From NCBI GenBank assembly GCA_946407015.1, contig CAMJML010000015.1, forward strand, positions 28,746-92,745: DNA of 64,000 bases. Direction: 5' to 3'. The DNA comes from an uncultured Selenomonadales bacterium (GTDB lineage: Bacteria > Bacillota > Negativicutes > DSM-1736 > Dendrosporobacteraceae). The position numbers and the translations under genes are program-made. The notes beneath the pieces are model-generated. The model saw nothing but the letters and a program-made list of their open reading frames with translations. It searched no databases and was not told the DNA's origin. Positions 59,969 through 64,000 of this stretch are shown here, one piece after another. Position 1 is the stretch's first letter. Each line of letters begins with the position of its first letter.

Positions 59969-61339
59969 TTACTCACTTAAGAAAATAAATCTGGCAACAA
60001 CCAATACCGCTAATACATAAATAATCCAATGAACTTCCCGGCCGCGGCCGGTAATCAGTTTTAACAGGGGATAAACCACTAAGCCGGCAGAGATACCATT
60101 GGCAATACTATAAGTAAATGGCATCAGCACAATGGTCAAAAAAGCGGGCAAACTCTCAGTAAAATCACTGAAATCAATATGTCTTACGCCTTCCATCATT
60201 AAGGCTCCCACAATAATCAAGGCAGGTGCCGTCGCCGCATCTGGAATGAGTCCTGCCAGCGGTGTAAAGAATAACGCCAGGAAGAATAAGAGACCACAGA
60301 CAACTGCAGTTAAGCCGGTACGGCCTCCTGCGCTAACACCAGCAGCGCTTTCTACATAAGCGGTAATGGTGCTGGTACCTAATAACGAACCAATGCTGAC
60401 ACCAAAGGCATCCACCAGCATAGCGCGTCCAATACGCGGGAATTTCCCGTTTTTGTCCATTAATCCAGCCTTAGTCGCAGTGCCGACAAGTGTTCCCATT
60501 GTGTCAAACAATTCCACAAAGGTGAAGGTGAAGATAATGGTCATGAGCCCCATATTGATCGCTCCGGCAATATCAAGAGCGAAAAATGCATTGTTGCTAA
60601 AATCCGGCATGGAAACCGGGCTAAAGCCGGCTGGTATCTTCACAATTCCCATAACAATACCAAGGATTGTGGTGGTCATAATTCCAATTAACATAGAACC
60701 ACGAATATTGCGGGACATTAATACGGCAATGAATAATAATCCAAAAACAGCCAGCAATACTTCTTTATTCGCTAACTTGCCCATTTCAATAATGGTTTCA
60801 AAAGATAAAGGTGTCCCATTACCGTGTGCGGCAACAATTTTTTCTAAAGTCGGTGGAATTAAAGAAAGTCTGATCGACATAATTCCAGAGAGTTTTAAAC
60901 CAATGATGGTAATAAAAAGGCCAATACCTACTGTGATGGCATGTTTCAATGAAGTCGGCATGCCCTCAACCAGCAATTGCCGCACTTGCGTTACAGTGAG
61001 CAAGATAAAGATAAGACCTGAAAGAAATACTGCACCTAACGCAACTTGCCACGAAACACCCATTCCAATAACAACGGTAAAAGCATAAAAAGCATTCAAG
61101 CCCATTCCGGGTGCCAAAGCAATCGGATAATTAACAAAGAAGCCCATCATCATGCTGACGATACCCGCACCAAGAGCGGTAGCCAATAAAACGGCATTTT
61201 TATCCATTCCGGCTGAGCCGAGAATGCTTGGGTTCACAAACAATATGTAAGCCATGGTCATAAAAGTTGTAATACCTGCTACTACTTCTGTACTGACATC
61301 AGTTTTGCGCTCACGGAGCGAAAAGATTTTTTCTAACAT
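59969..61339 (-). CDS. AzgA-type hypoxanthine/guanine permease (NCS2)
   Basis: A 456-residue transporter with 12-14 hydrophobic segments. EVVAGITTFMTMAYILFVNP, the ALAPGMGLNAFYAF block, VELFDTMGTLVGTATKAGL and STITAYVESAAGVSAGGRTG are those of the AzgA/PbuG family, which import hypoxanthine, guanine or adenine. The leader carries a guanine aptamer with C74, arguing for guanine or hypoxanthine. AAGGAG precedes the ATG. Confidence 0.93.
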   Translation of the reverse strand: MLEKIFSLRERKTDVSTEVVAGITTFMTMAYILFVNPSILGSAGMDKNAVLLATALGAGIVSMMMGFFVNYPIALAPGMGLNAFYAFTVVIGMGVSWQVALGAVFLSGLIFILLTVTQVRQLLVEGMPTSLKHAITVGIGLFITIIGLKLSGIMSIRLSLIPPTLEKIVAAHGNGTPLSFETIIEMGKLANKEVLLAVFGLLFIAVLMSRNIRGSMLIGIMTTTILGIVMGIVKIPAGFSPVSMPDFSNNAFFALDIAGAINMGLMTIIFTFTFVELFDTMGTLVGTATKAGLMDKNGKFPRIGRAMLVDAFGVSIGSLLGTSTITAYVESAAGVSAGGRTGLTAVVCGLLFFLALFFTPLAGLIPDAATAPALIIVGALMMEGVRHIDFSDFTESLPAFLTIVLMPFTYSIANGISAGLVVYPLLKLITGRGREVHWIIYVLAVLVVARFIFLSE

Positions 61340-61434
61340 CGGTTAGTCTCTCCTTAAATTATTCTGAAAGATGAGTAAAAAACGTTGCAGTAGCAACCAC
61401 CGTTATTTTAACCAATCACCTCCGATAAAATAAT

Positions 61435-61491
61435 AGCCCGGACAGGGGAATTTCTCATTCTTAAGAGTGAGCGAAATTCCCCGCCCGGGCT
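61435..61491 (-). terminator. Riboswitch-controlled terminator hairpin
   Basis: GCCCGGGCGGGGAATTTC pairs with GAAATTCCCC-GTCCGGGC on the minus strand with a further inner stem; TATTATTTTAT follows. The 5' arm overlaps the conserved 3' end of the second aptamer, so ligand binding there would prevent it forming. Confidence 0.75.
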
Positions 61492-61611
61492 TTTGTCCCA
61501 ACGGTGTAGTGTTAAAACTGCCAACACTTGTACCACTTGGTCACAGCCATAGCCAGACAATTGTAAAACATGGACAACGTCGGCCATGCGGAACCCTAGG
61601 TACACTTTCAC
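61477..61611 (-). promoter_or_regulatory. ykkC-class aptamer, PRPP/ppGpp subtype
   Basis: On the minus strand the RNA has GTGAAAGTGTACC, CTAGGGTTCCG (61599-61589), GACCAAGTGGTACA, ACACCG (61507-61502) and GGGACAAAAGCCCGGG (61499-61484) then CGGGG, in the order and with the wording of ykkC RNAs. TGTACC pairs with GGTACA. The ending CCCGGGCGGGG resembles the PRPP/ppGpp subtype more than guanidine-I. PRPP is the likeliest ligand given a purine gene; this rests on recall of the consensus. Confidence 0.7.
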
Positions 61612-61677
61612 TCGTAGTCAGATAATTTACGGTTATCTGGTAGAAACTTTTGAGCCATATCCTCAATATTATACGAG
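61611..61677 (-). promoter_or_regulatory. Guanine-class purine riboswitch aptamer
   Basis: P1 is CTCGTA/TACGAG, P2 TTGAG/CTCAA, P3 AGATAA/TTATCT. The invariant GATATGG, GTTTCTACC, CCGTAAAT and GACTA are all present. The pairing base in GACTA is C, which selects guanine or hypoxanthine, not adenine. It lies about 270 nt before the purine permease start and shares its last base with the second aptamer. Confidence 0.92.
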
Positions 61678-61698
61678 CATCATTAACTTTACTCACTT

Positions 61699-61728
61699 AT
61701 AATAGCAGAACACGTCAGAATCTGTCAA
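61699..61728 (-). promoter_or_regulatory. Sigma-A promoter of the riboswitch leader
   Basis: TTGACA (61728-61723), 18 nt, TATTAT (61704-61699), about 20 nt before the guanine aptamer. Confidence 0.75.
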
Positions 61729-61792
61729 CAAAAATGAACTTTAAAACAGATTAATAGAAAAATGTTCGGATTTTTTGAATTGTGTATACAAA

Positions 61793-61823
61793 AGGCCGGC
61801 TAACCAATTGGATTAGCCGGCCT
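61793..61823 (-). terminator. Terminator after the flavoprotein gene
   Basis: An 11-bp stem AGGCCGGCTAA/TTAGCCGGCCT with a palindromic CCAATTGG loop; TTTTG follows on the minus strand. Confidence 0.82.
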
Positions 61824-61841
61824 CTCCCATCAGGGATAATA

Positions 61842-63125
61842 TTACAACACGGTTTCCGCAAACACCTGACTTAAGCCTGCCTGCCGGACTCGTTCCTGAA
61901 TCATGCTGATATCTACAGTATAGAGTCCTTTTTCTTTCATGCGGCGGAAGTACTGGGCACCGGAAAAAGTGTATTTTAAACTCATGCCCTCTTCTGTTTG
62001 CATTTGATGATTCACATGAGCAATCGCATCACCAATAGCCAGAGATTCCGGCAGGATCAGCAAGTTAGCTTTTGCCAAACTGCGGGCTGCATTATGGCCG
62101 GCCAGCGTACCGGTAACAATGGCCTCTGTATGGCCAACCAACAGGCCGGATTTCTCACCACAGCAAAATAAATTATCCAGGCCGGTCACTTGCAGGGCAT
62201 CATCATGTGGTGCCAAATCAAAATAACGCATAGAATTGCCTACCCCACCGGCATATGGATCTTCAAAGCGGGCATTTTCAAATCCCGGGATACGCCGGAG
62301 CTTCTCGAGTGGATAATAAGGGGACATGAGCTTGGCATGTCCGGTATCCAACAAGATAATATTATCGGCAAACGCCTTCAGCGCATATTGCTGGCAAGCC
62401 TTAATCCCTAAGGATTCGGCCTTGCGTAATGCCTCCGGTACCGGAATCATTGCAACGCCATGATCATTCAATTCCTGTACAATAGCCTCACTCAGAGACT
62501 CCTTAAGCAGCTTACAGGACCCGCTCATGGCTCCAAGCGAACCATCCGGTTTTTTCCCGTGCTTTTCTTTGACACCAGCCCGTCCGGCGAGGCTGATACG
62601 CGGACCGAAAGAAGGGCAGCGGATAATACACATGGCACAGCCATTACCAAACTTACTGCAATTTCCTTGCGGCCCGGCCGATCCGGTCGCCTCAATAAAA
62701 ACATCGCCATACACTTCATCATCCGTATCTGTGATCACGGAAACAATTTTTGTCCCCTTTACAGTTACATCCCTGACTCTGGCGAGAAGCCGGTATTCAA
62801 TTTGATACTCATCAAGCAGTCGGCGAACAATGGGCTCAATTTTAGCGACATCGTACAGACTGGCATGCTGATGCCCCGGGAATTCCACATCGCGATGGCG
62901 GGCACATTGATCGGTAGCAAGAAAAAGATCACCGCCCCCCATTGCGATGGCTTCTTCGGCTGCCGTAAAACGGCCATTATTGCGCATAATCCCACCAACC
63001 AGACCGGTTCCCAGCAGCATATCCGTTCTTTCCAATATTGTAACCTGATCCACACCGGCCTTTTTCGCGGCAATTGCCGCTGCACACCCCGACCAGCCTC
63101 CGCCTACGACAACTACACTTGCCAT
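61842..63125 (-). CDS. FAD-dependent oxidoreductase, GidA-like fold
   Basis: A 427-residue flavoprotein: SVVVVGGGWSGCAAAIAAKK is the FAD-binding Rossmann motif, and the C-terminal LFCCGEKSGLLVGHTEAIVTGTLAGHNAA is of the GidA/TrmFO type, though the protein is too short and lacks their tRNA-binding ends. The insert NCSKFGNGCAMCIIRCPSFGP carries four cysteines that may bind a Fe-S cluster or act in redox. GGAGGG precedes the ATG. It follows the ridA gene by 20 bp. Substrate unknown. Confidence 0.8.
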   Translation of the reverse strand: MASVVVVGGGWSGCAAAIAAKKAGVDQVTILERTDMLLGTGLVGGIMRNNGRFTAAEEAIAMGGGDLFLATDQCARHRDVEFPGHQHASLYDVAKIEPIVRRLLDEYQIEYRLLARVRDVTVKGTKIVSVITDTDDEVYGDVFIEATGSAGPQGNCSKFGNGCAMCIIRCPSFGPRISLAGRAGVKEKHGKKPDGSLGAMSGSCKLLKESLSEAIVQELNDHGVAMIPVPEALRKAESLGIKACQQYALKAFADNIILLDTGHAKLMSPYYPLEKLRRIPGFENARFEDPYAGGVGNSMRYFDLAPHDDALQVTGLDNLFCCGEKSGLLVGHTEAIVTGTLAGHNAARSLAKANLLILPESLAIGDAIAHVNHQMQTEEGMSLKYTFSGAQYFRRMKEKGLYTVDISMIQERVRQAGLSQVFAETVL

Positions 63126-63145
63126 CGAATCCCTCCAGGATCTGC

Positions 63146-63604
63146 TTATTTTACTTTAACAATCAGCTCTACTTCCACCGCACTGTCAACCGGCAGTTCA
63201 GCCACCCCGACAGCAGACCGGGCATGAGCACCGGCTTCACCAAAGGCTGCCGCCAATAGCTCGGATGCACCGTTGATCACTTTTGGCTGATCGGTAAAAC
63301 CAGGAGCACTATTCACGAAACCGACAACTTTCACAATTTTTTCGATTTGATCCAGTGACCCAACTAAGCTCTTTATTGCAGCCAGCGCATTAATGGCGCA
63401 GACTTTGGCTGCATCATAACCTTCTTCCAGCGAAATATCCCGACCAACCTTGCCCTTATATTTCAATTGGCCTGCAACAAAGGGAATCTGTCCCGAAGTA
63501 TAAATCATATCACCAATTTTTACGGCTGGAACGTACGCAGCCACCGGTTTAGGCGCATCAGGTACGACAATACCCATTTCCTTTAATTTTGCTTCAAAAC
63601 TCAT
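63146..63604 (-). CDS. RidA family protein (YjgF/YER057c/UK114)
   Basis: A 152-residue RidA-superfamily protein. YTSGQIPFVAGQL, the helix ACVINALAAIKS-like stretch, and the C-terminal ARSAVGVAELPVDSAVEVELI are typical. Archetypal RidA hydrolyses reactive enamines made by PLP enzymes, using an Arg seen here in HARSAVGV. The slightly long N-terminus suggests a Rid4-7-type subgroup rather than RidA itself. GGAGGGG precedes the ATG. Confidence 0.88.
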   Translation of the reverse strand: MSFEAKLKEMGIVVPDAPKPVAAYVPAVKIGDMIYTSGQIPFVAGQLKYKGKVGRDISLEEGYDAAKVCAINALAAIKSLVGSLDQIEKIVKVVGFVNSAPGFTDQPKVINGASELLAAAFGEAGAHARSAVGVAELPVDSAVEVELIVKVK

Positions 63605-63716
63605 AATACCCCTCCATCATTGATCGCATGAATTTAGTTTCTTTTAAACGGTTTATAAATATACTACCCTTGGTCGTTTAGAAATGCAAGGAAAACAAGG
63701 TTATAACTGGAAAAAA

Positions 63717-63744
63717 CGCCGTTCCGGTTTAAACCGGAACGGCG
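63717..63744 (-). terminator. 28-bp perfect palindrome with T-tract on the minus strand
   Basis: CGCCGTTCCGGTTT is followed directly by its complement; the minus strand then reads TTTTTTCC. It would terminate a minus-strand transcript coming from beyond the window. Confidence 0.7.
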
Positions 63745-63750
63745 CAAGGA

Positions 63751-64000
63751 TGTCGTGGGGCACTGCCATTTATTCTCCAAAGGGCATTTCCCTGTATTCT
63801 CCCTGGCTTTGCCAGGAATGCCCGCCACTCCATGGTGACCCGCCTTTTTTAGCAAGCAGAACTTCCTGTATTTACGCGGGTTGAGGATAAAAAAAGACCT
63901 TGCACAAGCTTCGAAAAGCTTTAATGCAAGGTCTTTTTGTCTATGTCGGCAGGTTAAGCCATTTTGCCTTTTGGAGAATAAATGGCAGTGCCCCACGACA
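63751..64000. mobile_element. 250-bp element with 36-bp inverted ends (MITE-like), reaching the window edge
   Basis: TGTCGTGGGGCACTGCCATT at 63751 begins a 36-nt arm whose complement ends at 64000 with 35 of 36 matches. Inside lie a further hairpin (AAAAAGACCTTGCA/TGCAAGGTCTTTTT, about 63890-63939) and no gene. This fits a small non-autonomous transposable element or a large structured intergenic repeat. The arms may extend past 64000. Confidence 0.6.

Noticed and set aside
61408..61611. 67-codon minus-strand frame in the permease leader
   Set aside because: It coincides with the second aptamer and terminator, which explain the conservation of the sequence better.
63664..63996. 110-codon minus-strand frame
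   Set aside because: It lies wholly across the palindrome and inverted-repeat element and has no recognisable protein character.

Overview
The window reads as ordinary chromosome of an anaerobic, endospore-forming Firmicute. Gene content fits the Negativicutes/Sporomusaceae best, but this is inference from gene content; no rRNA gene is present to settle it. Spore-related genes (a CwlD-type amidase and a BclA-like collagen glycoprotein behind a sigma-K-like promoter) sit beside a Ni-carbon monoxide dehydrogenase, a radical SAM repair gene, a short HisG with HisZ, and gatCAB. No tRNA, rRNA, CRISPR array, prophage or intact insertion sequence was seen.

Layout. 1-3.2 kb: an AroP-like amino acid permease behind a textbook sigma-54 promoter, next to its probable TyrR-like activator. 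3.6-5.1 kb: an SOS-controlled Y-family polymerase with a small overlapping upstream gene. 5.3-6.8 kb: a LysR regulator divergent from a DMT transporter. 7.3-8.3 kb: the collagen-like spore protein. 8.6-15 kb: SfsA-GIY-YIG fusion, RlmD, Lon-like protease, zinc-ribbon protein, CPBP protease. 15.1-22.7 kb: gatCAB, ligA, pcrA. 22.9-24.6 kb: CBS-type pyrophosphatase. 24.7-27.8 kb: a three-gene DNA repair operon with a LexA-like box. 27.9-40.1 kb: a small membrane protein, a divergent polysaccharide deacetylase, then hisGDCBHAF-IE plus a SagB-type nitroreductase, a dehydrogenase, an HD protein, hisZ and yerC. 40.4-46.1 kb: a possible small RNA, a solitary cooS, and a TetR-EmrA-EmrB efflux operon. 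46.1-52.4 kb: dipeptidase, amidase, NlpC/P60 hydrolase, M16C peptidase, DUF456 protein. 52.5-61.7 kb: purECFMNHD and an AzgA-type purine permease with a two-aptamer leader. 61.8-64 kb: a flavoprotein, a RidA protein, and a 250-bp inverted-repeat element reaching the window end.

The most interesting signals are regulatory. The purine permease leader carries a guanine aptamer immediately followed by a ykkC-class aptamer of the PRPP/ppGpp type, and the hairpin between the permease and purE lacks a U-tract on the coding strand, so the pair may also influence the purine operon. Two operons about 20 kb apart carry LexA-like boxes placed inside the promoter spacer. One of them encodes a radical SAM protein, its DUF4130 partner, and a third protein that appears to be a divergent, previously unremarked DUF4130 paralogue.
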